Positions 49,719 to 58,634 of a stretch of DNA of 64,000 nucleotides are shown piece after piece. The stretch covers positions 5,022,001 to 5,086,000 of the forward strand of contig NZ_CP092362.2 of the NCBI RefSeq assembly GCF_022370635.2, in the 5' to 3' direction. Positions within the stretch are counted from its first letter, which is position 1, and the number at the start of each line of letters is the position of its first letter. The notes below the pieces were generated by a model. It searched no databases, had not been told where the DNA came from, and saw nothing but the letters and a program-made list of their open reading frames with translations. The translations under genes were made by a program, and so were the position numbers. Source of the DNA: Mycolicibacterium crocinum. GTDB lineage: Bacteria; Actinomycetota; Actinomycetes; Mycobacteriales; Mycobacteriaceae.

Positions 49719-50843
49719 ATGACGGTGGTACCCGACGACTTCGTGCCAGGCCTCGAAGGGGTGGTGGCCTTCACCACCGAAATCGCCGAGCCTGATAGGG
49801 ACGGTGGCGCGCTGCGCTATCGCGGTGTCGACATCGAGGAACTGGTCGGCAATCGGGTGACGTTCGGTGACGTCTGGGCGCTGCTCGTCGACGGCCGCTT
49901 CGGCAACGGGCTGCGGCCCGCCGAGCCGTTCCCGCTACCAATCCACACCGGTGATGTGCGCGTCGACGTCCAGGCCGGCCTGGCGATGCTGGCACCGATC
50001 TGGGGCTATGCACCACTGCTGGACATCGACGGTGAAACCGCTCGCGACCATCTCGCCCGCGCGTCGGTGATGGCGCTGTCCTATGTCGCCCAGTCCGCCC
50101 GCGGCATCTACCGACCGGCGGTTCCGCAACGCGTGATCGACGAATGTTCCACCGTCACCGAACGTTTCATGACCCGTTGGCAGGGCGAACCGGATCCGCG
50201 CCACGTGGAGGCGATCGACGCCTACTGGGTGTCGGCCGCCGAACACGGCATGAACGCCTCGACGTTCACCGCGCGGGTGATCGCCTCGACCGGTGCGGAC
50301 GTCGCGGCCGCGCTGTCCGGAGCGATCGGCGCGATGAGCGGCCCCCTGCACGGCGGTGCCCCCGCCCGGGTGCTCCCGATGATCGAGGAGGTCGAGCGCG
50401 CCGGTGACGCCCGCGCGGTGGTCAAGGGTGTGCTGGACCGCAAGGAAAAGCTGATGGGCTTCGGTCACCGGGTGTACCGGGCCGAAGACCCGAGGGCGCG
50501 GGTGCTGCGTGCCACCGCCAAGCGGCTGGCGGCGCCGCGCTACGAAGTGGCCGTGGCCCTCGAGCAGGCGGCGCTGGCCGAACTGCGCGAGCGCAGGCCG
50601 GATCGGGCCATCGAGACCAATGTCGAGTTCTGGGCCGCGGTGATCCTGGACTTCGCCCAGGTGCCGGCCAAGATGATGCCCGCGATGTTCACCTGCGGCC
50701 GTACCGCCGGCTGGTGTGCCCACATTCTCGAGCAGAAGCAGCTCGGCAAGTTGGTGCGGCCCTCGGCGATCTACGTCGGGCCCGCGCCGCGGTCGCCGGA
50801 GGCGGTCGAGGGCTGGAACGAGATCGCACACTCTCCCGTATAG
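49719..50843 (+). CDS. citA: CitA, citrate synthase (methylcitrate-type length)
   Basis: 374 residues (M. tuberculosis CitA is 373). GGALRYRGVDIEELVGNRVTFG near the N-terminus, AEHGMNASTFTARVIASTGAD, GPLHGGAPARVL, LMGFGHRVYRAEDPRA and MFTCGRTAGWCAHILEQ. Second citrate synthase of the window; may act as methylcitrate or alternative citrate synthase. ATG at 49719; a GAGAAT box lies 6 nt upstream and the frame is open further 5' to 49626 into the pdxH region. Confidence 0.93.
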   Translation: MTVVPDDFVPGLEGVVAFTTEIAEPDRDGGALRYRGVDIEELVGNRVTFGDVWALLVDGRFGNGLRPAEPFPLPIHTGDVRVDVQAGLAMLAPIWGYAPLLDIDGETARDHLARASVMALSYVAQSARGIYRPAVPQRVIDECSTVTERFMTRWQGEPDPRHVEAIDAYWVSAAEHGMNASTFTARVIASTGADVAAALSGAIGAMSGPLHGGAPARVLPMIEEVERAGDARAVVKGVLDRKEKLMGFGHRVYRAEDPRARVLRATAKRLAAPRYEVAVALEQAALAELRERRPDRAIETNVEFWAAVILDFAQVPAKMMPAMFTCGRTAGWCAHILEQKQLGKLVRPSAIYVGPAPRSPEAVEGWNEIAHSPV

Positions 50844-50963
50844 CCGGCCCAACTTGTCGGTCCCCGGTGGTTGCATCGGCGGCGTGGGTGATGAGTTCTG
50901 CCCGCCCGCGATGTCTACACCGGTGGCGGCCCGCCGGCCGCCTTCCACGACAGGAGGCTTTCC

Positions 50964-51413
50964 ATGGCGATCGATGTACAGCCCGCAGTGACCCCGCACC
51001 TCGTCGTTGACGACGCACCCGCGTCGATCGACTTCTACGTCAAGGCGTTCGGCGCCACCGAGATCGGCCGGGTGCCCCGCCCCGACGGCAAGCTGATCCA
51101 CGCCGCACTGCAGATCAACGGGGCGATGGTGATGCTCAATGACGACTTCCCCGAGATGTCCGACGGCAAGTCGATGACGCCGCCCGCGCTCGGCGGCACA
51201 CCGGTGACCATCCATCTGACCGTCACCGACGTCGACGACAAGTTTCAGCGGGCGCTCGACGCCGGAGCGACGGTCGTGATGCCGCTCGAGGACCAGTTCT
51301 GGGGCGATCGGTACGGCGTGGTCCGGGATCCGTTCGGGCATCAGTGGTCGCTGGGCCAGCCGGTCCGCGAGGTGAGCTACGACGAGATCCAGCACGCGAT
51401 GAGCCAGGCATAA
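50964..51413 (+). CDS. VOC/glyoxalase-family protein (Rv0887c-like)
   Basis: 149 residues with two beta-alpha-beta-beta-beta modules of the VOC superfamily: VTPHLVVDDAPASIDFYVKAFGATEIGRV and VTDVDDKFQRALDAGATVVMPLEDQFWGDRYGVVRDPFGHQWSL. Metal-dependent isomerase, dioxygenase or binding roles occur in the family; substrate unknown. AGGAGG lies before the ATG at 50964. The next gene's -10 box overlaps its stop codon. Confidence 0.88.
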   Translation: MAIDVQPAVTPHLVVDDAPASIDFYVKAFGATEIGRVPRPDGKLIHAALQINGAMVMLNDDFPEMSDGKSMTPPALGGTPVTIHLTVTDVDDKFQRALDAGATVVMPLEDQFWGDRYGVVRDPFGHQWSLGQPVREVSYDEIQHAMSQA

Positions 51414-51414
51414 T
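51409..51414 (+). promoter_or_regulatory. -10 box (CATAAT), leaderless start
   Basis: CATAAT lies 6 nt before the GTG at 51421 and overlaps the TAA stop of the VOC gene. Confidence 0.5.
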
Positions 51415-51420
51415 GCAGGC

Positions 51421-51894
51421 GTGACGCAGGGTCGCCGCAAGATCCTTTACATCGACCTCGACAACACGATGGTCGACTTCGGCCACCGGATCGAGGGCCT
51501 CGATCCGGTCGTGGTGGACAAGTACCGCGGCCGGATGGACGAGGCGCCGGGCATCTTCGCGTTGATGCGCTCGATGCCCGGCGCAATCGAGGCTTTCACC
51601 GAACTGTCGACGCTGTTCGACACCTACCTGCTGTCGACCGCGCCGTGGCGCAACCCGTCGGGTTGGCAACACAAGATCGAATGGGTGCACGAACACCTTG
51701 GCGTCGAAGAGGAGTCACCGGCGTACAAGCGGCTCATCCTGACCCACCACAAGGACCTCAATCGCGGCGACTTCCTCGTCGACGATCGGCCGAACAACGG
51801 CGCCGAGCGCTTCGAGGGCGAGTGGATCCACTTCGGTTCGGACCTTTTCCCTGATTGGGCAGCGGTCCTGAATTACTTGCGGGACAACGCTTGA
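51421..51894 (+). CDS. HAD-like 5'(3')-deoxyribonucleotidase family protein
   Basis: 157 residues of the NT5C-like HAD family. Catalytic DLDNT motif in LYIDLDNTMVDFG, an STAPWRNPS motif and DDRPNNGAERF with the last acidic pair. Expected to remove phosphate from deoxynucleoside monophosphates. GTG start. Independent of the VOC gene by the -10 box at 51409, although they could be read together. Convergent with the DUF2795 gene, 4 nt apart. Confidence 0.83.
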   Translation: MTQGRRKILYIDLDNTMVDFGHRIEGLDPVVVDKYRGRMDEAPGIFALMRSMPGAIEAFTELSTLFDTYLLSTAPWRNPSGWQHKIEWVHEHLGVEEESPAYKRLILTHHKDLNRGDFLVDDRPNNGAERFEGEWIHFGSDLFPDWAAVLNYLRDNA

Positions 51895-51898
51895 CGGG

Positions 51899-52078
51899 CT
51901 AGAAGACAGCCTTCTGGACCTGATCCGGGCCGCTGATCTCACCCTCGGGCAGTGCGCCGAGTGCCTCGATGATGTCCTGGTCGGCGTTGTTCTTCTTGGC
52001 CAGGTCGACCAGCTGCTGCCGGTCGGCCGGATAGTCAGCACCTGCGAGGGCCTTTTGGAGGCCAATGGGGTTGGGCAC
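51899..52078 (-). CDS. DUF2795 small protein
   Basis: 59 residues translated from GTG 52078, with GGAGGG 8 nt upstream (52087-52092). The sequence begins PNPIGLQKALAGADYPADR and contains LVDLAKKNNADQDIIEAL and a GEISGPDQVQKAVF tail, matching the small DUF2795 domain common in actinobacteria, function unknown. Located between the nucleotidase and fprB genes, on the same strand as fprB, with 63 nt between them. Confidence 0.8.
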   Translation of the reverse strand: MPNPIGLQKALAGADYPADRQQLVDLAKKNNADQDIIEALGALPEGEISGPDQVQKAVF

Positions 52079-52141
52079 GATGAGCTCCCTCCGTTTCGAT
52101 TACGGACCCCGGGTAGCCACCGATCGCGCGGCGAAACGGCC

Positions 52142-53827
52142 CTAACGCAGCAACCCGGCGAGGATCCGTCTGGCCATCGGCGGCTCGGGCGCCGCGGCGG
52201 CCGCCGCAACCATGTCGGCCACATCGGTGAACTTCACCCGCGCCCGTCCCTGCGCCTCGCCGCGGGCCGTCTCGGCCGCGTCGATGGCACGCCACCCCCG
52301 CGCGTCGACCAGATCGGGCTGACGGGTGCGAATCAGCTTGTCCAGCAACGATGGTCGCGCACCCGGATCAGTGAGCAGGCCGGCATTGAAGTCGTCGACC
52401 AAGCTGGAGACGGTCTCCATCGAGCAGGACTTGTTGGTGCCGATGAATCCGGTCGGACCACGCTTGATCCACCCCGCGACGTACGCCCCGGTGACGGCAT
52501 CGCCGGTGGCAGGATCGATGACCCGCCCGCCGGTGTTGGGAACGACGGCCGCGGCCTCGTCGAACGGCAAGCCGGCGATCGGCGCACCGCGATATCCGAT
52601 CGACGTGAGCAGCAGGCCGGCGTCGATCTGCAGTACCTCGTCGGTTCCGGTGCGCAGGAACTCCACGCCACCGACCCGGTCGGTGCCCAGCACCCGGTGC
52701 GGCGTGAGCCGATAGGCCAGCCGAATGCGGGGGCGGTCGGTGAGCTCGGCGGCCACCGGCAGCTTGGCCAGGATCTCGAGCTTGGCTTTGGCGAGGGCAT
52801 CGGTCGCGGTGGCCAGATCCTGCTCGACAAGGTCGTGGTCACCGGCGTCGAGAACGACCTCGGCCGTCGACGTCAGGCCGATCAGCTCGGGCAGGGTGAA
52901 GGCCGAGTCGACGGGACTGCGGCGCGCCGCGATGACCACCTCGCGCACCGCCGAGCCACGTAGCGCGGCCAGCGCGGCATCGGAGATGTCGGTGCGAGCC
53001 AGGTCGTCGGGGTCGGCGGTCAGGATCCGGGCGACATCGAGGGCCACGTTGCCGTTGCCGACCACCACGACGCGTTCGTGGCGCAGATCGACGTCCAGTC
53101 CGGCGAAGTCCGGGTGGCCGTTGATCCAGGCGACCGTCTCGGTGGCGGTCGCCGTGCCGGGCAGTTCCATGCCCGCGATGTCGAGCCTACGGTCGTTGGG
53201 CGCACCGACGGTGTAGAGCACCGCGTGGTGGTGCTGCAGCAGCTCTTCATGCGAAATATGCTGTCCCACTTCGACATTGAGGTAGAACGTGAAGCGTGGA
53301 TGCTTGCTGATCCGATCGAAGAGCCGCGTTACGCCCTTGGTGTGCTGGTGATCGGGCGCGACACCGGCGCGAACCAGGCCGAACGGTGTGGGCAGTTTGT
53401 CGAAGACGTTGACCCGCACACCCTTCTGGGTCAGCAGCTCGTCGGCGGCATACATCCCCGCCGGACCCGAGCCAACGACGGCCACCGTGAGGTCGGTCGC
53501 GCCGCGGTGCACCTGCGGCGCGGGCAGCACCGGGGCGAGCTTGGACGTCGGCGGCAGCTTTACGCCCGGCGGCCGTTCGGGATAGAACCCGGCGTTGAGT
53601 TCAATGAACGGCAGCTGCTTGTCGGTGAGTTTGCTGTCCGGTGCGATGGCACCAACCGGGCAGGCGCTGACGCACGCCCCGCAGTCCACGCAGGCCACCG
53701 GATCGATGTAGAGCATCTCGGCGGTCGCGAAGCCCGGCTCGTCCGGGCTGGGATGGATGCAGTTGACCGGGCAGGCGTAGACGCAGGACCCGTCACTACA
53801 GCATGACTGGGTGATCACATGGGGCAC
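52142..53827 (-). CDS. fprB: FprB, ferredoxin-fused NADPH:ferredoxin reductase
   Basis: 561 residues. N-terminal ferredoxin domain with cysteines C9, C10, C15, C19, C23 and C46, C49, C52, C56 for the iron-sulfur clusters; then an adrenodoxin-reductase-like FAD/NADP domain with VAVVGSGPAGMYAADELL and VVVGNGNVALDVARIL. It transfers electrons between NADPH and ferredoxin-type partners. It matches M. tuberculosis FprB, with a slightly shorter C-terminus. GTG start. The diiron oxygenase-like gene immediately upstream on the same strand is a likely electron acceptor. Confidence 0.93.
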   Translation of the reverse strand: MPHVITQSCCSDGSCVYACPVNCIHPSPDEPGFATAEMLYIDPVACVDCGACVSACPVGAIAPDSKLTDKQLPFIELNAGFYPERPPGVKLPPTSKLAPVLPAPQVHRGATDLTVAVVGSGPAGMYAADELLTQKGVRVNVFDKLPTPFGLVRAGVAPDHQHTKGVTRLFDRISKHPRFTFYLNVEVGQHISHEELLQHHHAVLYTVGAPNDRRLDIAGMELPGTATATETVAWINGHPDFAGLDVDLRHERVVVVGNGNVALDVARILTADPDDLARTDISDAALAALRGSAVREVVIAARRSPVDSAFTLPELIGLTSTAEVVLDAGDHDLVEQDLATATDALAKAKLEILAKLPVAAELTDRPRIRLAYRLTPHRVLGTDRVGGVEFLRTGTDEVLQIDAGLLLTSIGYRGAPIAGLPFDEAAAVVPNTGGRVIDPATGDAVTGAYVAGWIKRGPTGFIGTNKSCSMETVSSLVDDFNAGLLTDPGARPSLLDKLIRTRQPDLVDARGWRAIDAAETARGEAQGRARVKFTDVADMVAAAAAAPEPPMARRILAGLLR

Positions 53828-53845
53828 GGGCGTGAGTCCTTCGGG

Positions 53846-54862
53846 TTACGCGACGGCGACCACGTGCTGGCGGGCCGGCTCGCTGCGGAAGCGGCTCGGC
53901 GCACCGTCGATCCGGCAGATCTTCCAGATCAGCTTCGCCAGCGGATTCATCAATCCGGTGTCGTGGCACAGCATCCGGACATCACCGAACATGTCCCGCA
54001 ACATCTGTCGCGACGGGGCCGAGGAGAAGAAGATGTCCTTGCGCACCGAGCGCGGGATGTCGAACTCCTTCCAGAACGCCTTCGGCGGCACGATGATCGC
54101 CGAGCACAGCACCCGCATCACCACCGGCACGTACAGCGACAGCCAGAATCGCTTGCGCCGCGGCAGGTGCGGCACCCGCTTGCGCAGGTACTCGTGCGCG
54201 AACGATATGTGCCGCGCTTCCTCGGCCACGTGGATGGCCATGACGCGCTCCATGATCGGATGCAGCGTCTTACCTTCGCGCAGAACATTTTTCTGCGTAT
54301 GGTCGATCGGTTCCTCGCCGGCGAGGATGCCGAACCAGAACGGGATCGGCATCGGCCCGGCCACCAACGGGATGGCCGGCTGGACCCACTTCAGCAGGCG
54401 CGGCATGCCGGGCACATCGGCGCCGATGTGGTTGACCATCTCCTGGAACATCATCGTGTGGTTGCACTCTTCGACAGCCTCGTGCAGGCAGTACCGGTAC
54501 TCCGGCGAGCCGTTGGGCGTCCAGAAGGCGTACTCCATCAGGCCCCGGATGAGGATCGACTCGAAGTGCAGTCCGACCTTGGCGACGTTGGACTGCCGCC
54601 ACATGCCGATCTCGATCTGACGCTCCTTGGACTGCGACTGGTACCAGGGATGCTGGCCGATCGGGTCGGTCGCCGGCAGGATCCAGCGCTCGTCGTTCGG
54701 CACCACGGCGAACTCGGGCGAATCCCAGTCGATGTCGGTGTAGGGGTTGAAGTTGCGCCGCACCGAACCCTCGGACAGAGTGTTCAGCTTTTCGACGTAG
54801 GCGATGTCGTCCTGGACGTCCATATTGCGGCGCCAGCGCCTGATCATCTTTGTTCTCGCCAT
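53846..54862 (-). CDS. AurF-like diiron protein (Rv0885-like)
   Basis: 338 residues, all-helical, related to the p-aminobenzoate N-oxygenase AurF/CmlI diiron group. The pairs EAVEECNHTMMF and HVAEEARHISFAHEYL supply the E..ExxH type ligands for two irons. The family oxidises aromatic or aliphatic amines using O2; no substrate is known for Rv0885. SD GAGGAG 6 nt before the ATG. First gene of a two-gene unit with fprB (18-nt gap), which fits an oxygenase-reductase system. Confidence 0.82.
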   Translation of the reverse strand: MARTKMIRRWRRNMDVQDDIAYVEKLNTLSEGSVRRNFNPYTDIDWDSPEFAVVPNDERWILPATDPIGQHPWYQSQSKERQIEIGMWRQSNVAKVGLHFESILIRGLMEYAFWTPNGSPEYRYCLHEAVEECNHTMMFQEMVNHIGADVPGMPRLLKWVQPAIPLVAGPMPIPFWFGILAGEEPIDHTQKNVLREGKTLHPIMERVMAIHVAEEARHISFAHEYLRKRVPHLPRRKRFWLSLYVPVVMRVLCSAIIVPPKAFWKEFDIPRSVRKDIFFSSAPSRQMLRDMFGDVRMLCHDTGLMNPLAKLIWKICRIDGAPSRFRSEPARQHVVAVA

Positions 54863-54994
54863 GACAGTCTCCTCAACAGAGGTTTACATTGGGGCGGGGG
54901 ATGTCCAAACGGTACCGCAGGTATCGCATACTTGTCCAGACCCGCCCCGAGGTTTGCCGCACGCCTCGGTGTAATACCCGCCTATGCCGACTCC

Positions 54995-55000
54995 TAGGCT
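54995..55000 (+). promoter_or_regulatory. -10 box (TAGGCT), leaderless start
   Basis: TAGGCT lies 6 nt before the serC ATG (55007). Confidence 0.6.
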
Positions 55001-55006
55001 TGGGGC

Positions 55007-56116
55007 ATGGCTGATTCGCTCACGATCCCCGCTGATCTCAAGCCCGCCGACGGCCGCTTCGGTTGTGGGCCCTCGAAGGTGCGCCCCGAGCAGCTGCAAG
55101 CCCTGCATGCGTCGGCCGCGTTGTTTGGCACCTCGCATCGGCAGGCGCCGGTGAAGAACCTGGTTGGCCGGGTTCGGGACGGCCTTCGCGAGTTCTTCTC
55201 GTTACCGGACGGCTACGAGGTGATCCTGGGCAACGGCGGTGCGACCGCGTTCTGGGACGCCGCCGCGTTCGGCCTGATCGAGAAGCGCTCGCTGCATCTC
55301 ACCTACGGCGAGTTCTCCTCGAAGTTCGCCTCGGCCGCCACGGCCAACCCGTTCATCGATGACCCGATCGTCATCAAGGCCGACGCGGGCAGCGCTCCCG
55401 AGCCGCAATCCGATCCGTCGGTCGACGTCGTCGCCTGGGCGCACAACGAGACCTCGACCGGCGTCGCCGTGCCGGTCACCCGGCCCGATGGCGATGCCCT
55501 GGTCCTGATCGATGCCACGTCGGGCGCCGGTGGGCTGCCGGTCGACGTCAACGACGTCGACGCCTACTACTTCGCGCCGCAGAAGAACTTCGCCAGCGAC
55601 GGTGGCCTGTGGCTGGCCGTGGTGTCCCCCGCCGCGCTGGCGCGCATCGAGGCCATCGCCGCCTCCGGCCGCTGGGTGCCCGACTTCCTGTCGCTGCCGA
55701 TCGCGGTGGACAACAGCCTGAAGAACCAGACGTACAACACCCCGGCGATCGGCACGCTGGTGCTGATGGCCGAGCAGGTCGACTGGCTCAACGGCAACGG
55801 GGGCCTGGACTGGGCGGTCAAGCGCACGGCCGACTCGTCACAGCGGCTGTACTCCTGGGCCGAGGCGTCGTCCTACGCCACCCCGTTCGTCAGCGACCCC
55901 GCGCTGCGCTCGCAGGTGGTCGGCACGATCGATTTCACCGACGAGGTGGACGCCGCGGCGGTCGCCAAGGTGCTGCGGGCCAACGGCATCGTCGACACCG
56001 AGCCCTACCGCAAGCTGGGCCGGAACCAGCTGCGAATCGCGATGTTCCCGGCGATCGAGCCCGACGATGTCTCCGCGCTGACGCAGTGCGTCGACTGGGT
56101 TGTCGAACGCCTGTAG
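55007..56116 (+). CDS. serC: SerC, phosphoserine aminotransferase
   Basis: 369 residues (M. tuberculosis SerC is 376). Transaminates 3-phosphohydroxypyruvate with glutamate to phosphoserine, second step of serine synthesis. FGCGPSKVRPEQLQAL and GTSHRQAPVKNLVGR at the N-terminus, and the PLP lysine in FAPQKNFASDGG; C-terminal YRKLGRNQLRIAMFPAIEPDD. Leaderless start. sepH follows 72 nt downstream with its own SD. Confidence 0.94.
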   Translation: MADSLTIPADLKPADGRFGCGPSKVRPEQLQALHASAALFGTSHRQAPVKNLVGRVRDGLREFFSLPDGYEVILGNGGATAFWDAAAFGLIEKRSLHLTYGEFSSKFASAATANPFIDDPIVIKADAGSAPEPQSDPSVDVVAWAHNETSTGVAVPVTRPDGDALVLIDATSGAGGLPVDVNDVDAYYFAPQKNFASDGGLWLAVVSPAALARIEAIAASGRWVPDFLSLPIAVDNSLKNQTYNTPAIGTLVLMAEQVDWLNGNGGLDWAVKRTADSSQRLYSWAEASSYATPFVSDPALRSQVVGTIDFTDEVDAAAVAKVLRANGIVDTEPYRKLGRNQLRIAMFPAIEPDDVSALTQCVDWVVERL

Positions 56117-56188
56117 AAGACGCCCGGCGTGTCCTAACCGTTATATTCCGCCACCTGGGTTAAATTCCGGACGGAGAAGGAGGTCGAC

Positions 56189-56983
56189 ATGCGAGAACTC
56201 AGGGTGATCGGACTCGATGTCGACGGCAGGCACATCATTTGTGAAGGTCCCGACCCGGCCGACAAGTTCACCCTGCAGGTCGACGACCGACTGCGCGCCG
56301 CGGTTCGCGGCGACCGGTCGCTGGGCCAGACCCTGAGGGACAAAGAGGTCAAAGGCGTGTTGCGGCCCAGGGATATTCAGGCGCGCATCCGTGCGGGTGC
56401 GTCCGTCGAGCAAGTTGCCGCGTCATCCGGCATGGACATCAGCAAGGTCGAACGCTTCGCCCACCCGGTGCTCCTGGAGCGCTCGCGGGCGGCGGAACTG
56501 GCCGGCGCCGCGCACCCGGTGCTGGCCGACGGGCCTGCGGTGACGACGCTGCTGGACACCGTGATCACCGCGCTGGTCGCCCGTGGCCACAACCCCGAGG
56601 CCACGGAGTGGGACGCCTGGCGCGGTGAAGACGGCCGCTGGGTCGTGCAGATGTCCTGGCAGGCCGGCCTGTCCGACAACGTCGCGCACTTCCGCTTCTC
56701 CCCCGGAGCCCACGGCGGCACCGTGTCGGCACTGGACGACGCCGCCAGCGAGCTGATCGATCCGAGCTTCGAGCGTCCGCTGCGGCCGGTGGCCGCCGTC
56801 GCGCAGCTGGAGTTCGAGGAGCATCAGCCGCAACCGGCACCCGCCCCGGTCGAGGAGAAGCCGGCACCCGCTCCGGCTCCGGCACCCGCGCCCGCCCCGC
56901 GGGCCAAGCGCGCCAAGGCCAAGCCCGCCGTTCCCGGCTGGGAGGACGTACTGCTCGGGGTGCGGTCCAGCGGCGAGCGCTGA
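56189..56983 (+). CDS. sepH: SepH, FtsZ-binding cell division protein
   Basis: 264 residues. Binds FtsZ through its C-terminal region and stimulates Z-ring assembly; N-terminal DUF3071 domain with HTH-like segment (GASVEQVAASSGMDISKVERFAHPVLLERSRAAELA). A Pro-Ala linker (about residues 225-240) separates it from a basic C-terminal tail with GWEDVLLGV. Strong SD AAGGAGG 5 nt before the ATG. Established in Streptomyces and M. smegmatis. Confidence 0.93.
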   Translation: MRELRVIGLDVDGRHIICEGPDPADKFTLQVDDRLRAAVRGDRSLGQTLRDKEVKGVLRPRDIQARIRAGASVEQVAASSGMDISKVERFAHPVLLERSRAAELAGAAHPVLADGPAVTTLLDTVITALVARGHNPEATEWDAWRGEDGRWVVQMSWQAGLSDNVAHFRFSPGAHGGTVSALDDAASELIDPSFERPLRPVAAVAQLEFEEHQPQPAPAPVEEKPAPAPAPAPAPAPRAKRAKAKPAVPGWEDVLLGVRSSGER

Positions 56984-56987
56984 CGCG

Positions 56988-57260
56988 CTAGTGACTGGCG
57001 ACCATCGCCAGTAGGGTGATCCACCCGCCGGCGACACCGATGCCGGCGCCCAAGACGAACCAGCGTCGTACCGGTACGCGCCGCCAGCCCCACAGCGTGG
57101 GCGCCAAACCGCCAACAGCGATCACGTTGAGCACGATCGCCACCAGCGGGTGCACCCGGATCATGCCCAGGCTGAGCACCACGATCGCGGCGCCGGTGAT
57201 CGCGGCTACGAAAGCCGCCACCGTCAGCCCGGTCCCCCACGGCGTCGTCTCTTCGGTCAT
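56988..57260 (-). CDS. DUF2537 membrane protein (Rv0882-like)
   Basis: 90 residues with three hydrophobic helices (about 10-30, 36-56 and 67-87). Fits DUF2537, conserved in mycobacteria, function unknown. ATG with TAGGCT 6 nt upstream, so leaderless. It lies downstream of the TrmH-type gene on the same strand, its -10 box overlapping that gene's stop. Convergent with sepH, 4 nt apart. Confidence 0.85.
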   Translation of the reverse strand: MTEETTPWGTGLTVAAFVAAITGAAIVVLSLGMIRVHPLVAIVLNVIAVGGLAPTLWGWRRVPVRRWFVLGAGIGVAGGWITLLAMVASH

Positions 57261-57266
57261 CCGCGA

Positions 57267-57272
57267 AGCCTA
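57267..57272 (-). promoter_or_regulatory. -10 box (TAGGCT), leaderless start
   Basis: TAGGCT on the minus strand, 6 nt before the ATG at 57260, overlapping the stop of the SpoU gene. Confidence 0.55.
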
Positions 57273-58109
57273 TCCACGCGCCCGCTCGTAGAACGCCAGC
57301 GCCGCGGCAGTCGCGACATTGAGCGAATCGGTGCCCCGCGACATCGGGATCCGGACCCGGACATCGCTGGCGCGCATCGCGGTCTCGGTCAACCCGGGGC
57401 CCTCCGCGCCGACCAGCACCGCGACCTTGTCTCCCGCCAGACCGGCCATCGCCTCGGCCAGGGTGTGCGCCGCCGGATCGGGCGTCATCGCCAGCAGCCG
57501 AAATCCGCGGCGACGCAGCTCGGTGAGGTCGGCCGGCCACTGCTGGGCGCGGGCGAACGGCACCAGCAGCGCATGGCCCATCGACACCCGCACCGCGCGC
57601 CGGTACAGCGGGTCGGCGCAGCCGGAGCCGAAGATCACCGCGTCCACCCCGAGGCCGGCGGCGTTGCGGAAAATCGAGCCGAGGTTCTCGTGGTCGTTGA
57701 CGCCTTCGAGCACCGCGACCGTGCGCGCACCGTCGAGCACGTCGGCCGGTGTGAGCTCCGGCGGGCGCCGGGCAGCGGCGAGCACTCCGCGGTTGAGATG
57801 GAAGCCGACCACCTCGGCCATCACCTCGGCCGTGGCGCGATAGAAGGGCGCGGCCACCCCGGTCAGGTCGTCGGCGAGTTCGGCGAGGCGACGGTCGGTC
57901 CCGAGGAACGCGTGCGGGGTGAACCGCGAGGCGATCATCCGCTGCGCGACCAGCACGCCCTCGGCGATCACCAGTCCTTTGCCGCTCGGCAGGTCCGGTC
58001 TGCGGTCGACGCTGTTGAGGTCGCGGAAATCGTCGACGCGGGGATCCGCCGGGTCGGTCACGTCGATGACGCGGTGGCCGTCTATCGCGCCAAAAGCGTT
58101 GTCGCTCAC
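57270..58109 (-). CDS. TrmH/SpoU-family RNA 2'-O-methyltransferase (Rv0881-like)
   Basis: About 279 residues. SpoU knot motifs: VAVLEGVNDHENLGSIFRNAAGLGVDAV, VAVLVGAEGPGLTETAM and RIPMSRGTDSLNVATAAALAFYE. Uses S-adenosylmethionine to methylate the 2'-OH of an rRNA or tRNA nucleotide; target unknown. N-terminal substrate-binding domain. GTG 58109 overlaps the MarR stop (58106-58109), so coupled. Expected in the Rv0880-Rv0881 operon. Confidence 0.9.
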   Translation of the reverse strand: MSDNAFGAIDGHRVIDVTDPADPRVDDFRDLNSVDRRPDLPSGKGLVIAEGVLVAQRMIASRFTPHAFLGTDRRLAELADDLTGVAAPFYRATAEVMAEVVGFHLNRGVLAAARRPPELTPADVLDGARTVAVLEGVNDHENLGSIFRNAAGLGVDAVIFGSGCADPLYRRAVRVSMGHALLVPFARAQQWPADLTELRRRGFRLLAMTPDPAAHTLAEAMAGLAGDKVAVLVGAEGPGLTETAMRASDVRVRIPMSRGTDSLNVATAAALAFYERARG

Positions 58110-58537
58110 GCGTCTTCGTCGACGAGCACGGTCATCAGGTCCGCGGCCCGCAGCAGGATGTCGCGATCGTCGTCGTGCAGGGTGGCCAGCCGCCCGCGCA
58201 ACCATTCCTGGCTGGCCCGGCGCTCACTGTCGACGAGCGCGGCACCGGCGTCGGACACCGCGACCAACACCTGACGGCCGTCGGTGGGATGCGACGTGCG
58301 CACCACTAGACCGAGGTCAGCCAGTGACGCGATCACGCGCGTCATCGACGGCGGCCGAACACGTTCCCGCACGGCCAGCGCTCCCGGCGTCATCGCACCG
58401 TCCTTGGCCAGAGTCGCCAGGGCGGACAACTGCGATAGCGTGATCGGCGACTCGGGGCGGCGGAAGCGCAACTGCCGCGCGAGTCGCATGACGGCCAATG
58501 ACAAATCACTGGCCAGCCGCAGGTCACGGTCCAACAC
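58106..58537 (-). CDS. MarR-family regulator (Rv0880-like)
   Basis: 143 residues from GTG 58537, the same length as M. tuberculosis Rv0880. Winged helix TLSQLSALATLAKDGAMTPGALAVRERVRPPSMTRVIASLADLGLVVRTSHPTDGRQVLVAVS. Known in M. tuberculosis as a redox- or pH-responsive regulator of cell-wall and virulence genes. A TACTGT box lies 8 nt before the start. Co-translated with the SpoU gene. Confidence 0.9.
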   Translation of the reverse strand: MLDRDLRLASDLSLAVMRLARQLRFRRPESPITLSQLSALATLAKDGAMTPGALAVRERVRPPSMTRVIASLADLGLVVRTSHPTDGRQVLVAVSDAGAALVDSERRASQEWLRGRLATLHDDDRDILLRAADLMTVLVDEDA

Positions 58538-58634
58538 AATCGCAAACAGTACGACACAACAACGCCCGATCGCCGACGATCCAGCCGGTAGATGCACGCC
58601 GGGCGGCGCAGGTCATCAGTTAGGTTAAACGGCA

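Noticed and set aside
48953..49777. Long frame overlapping pdxH on the same strand
   Set aside because: Arg-rich shadow with no domain signature; pdxH has clear motifs.
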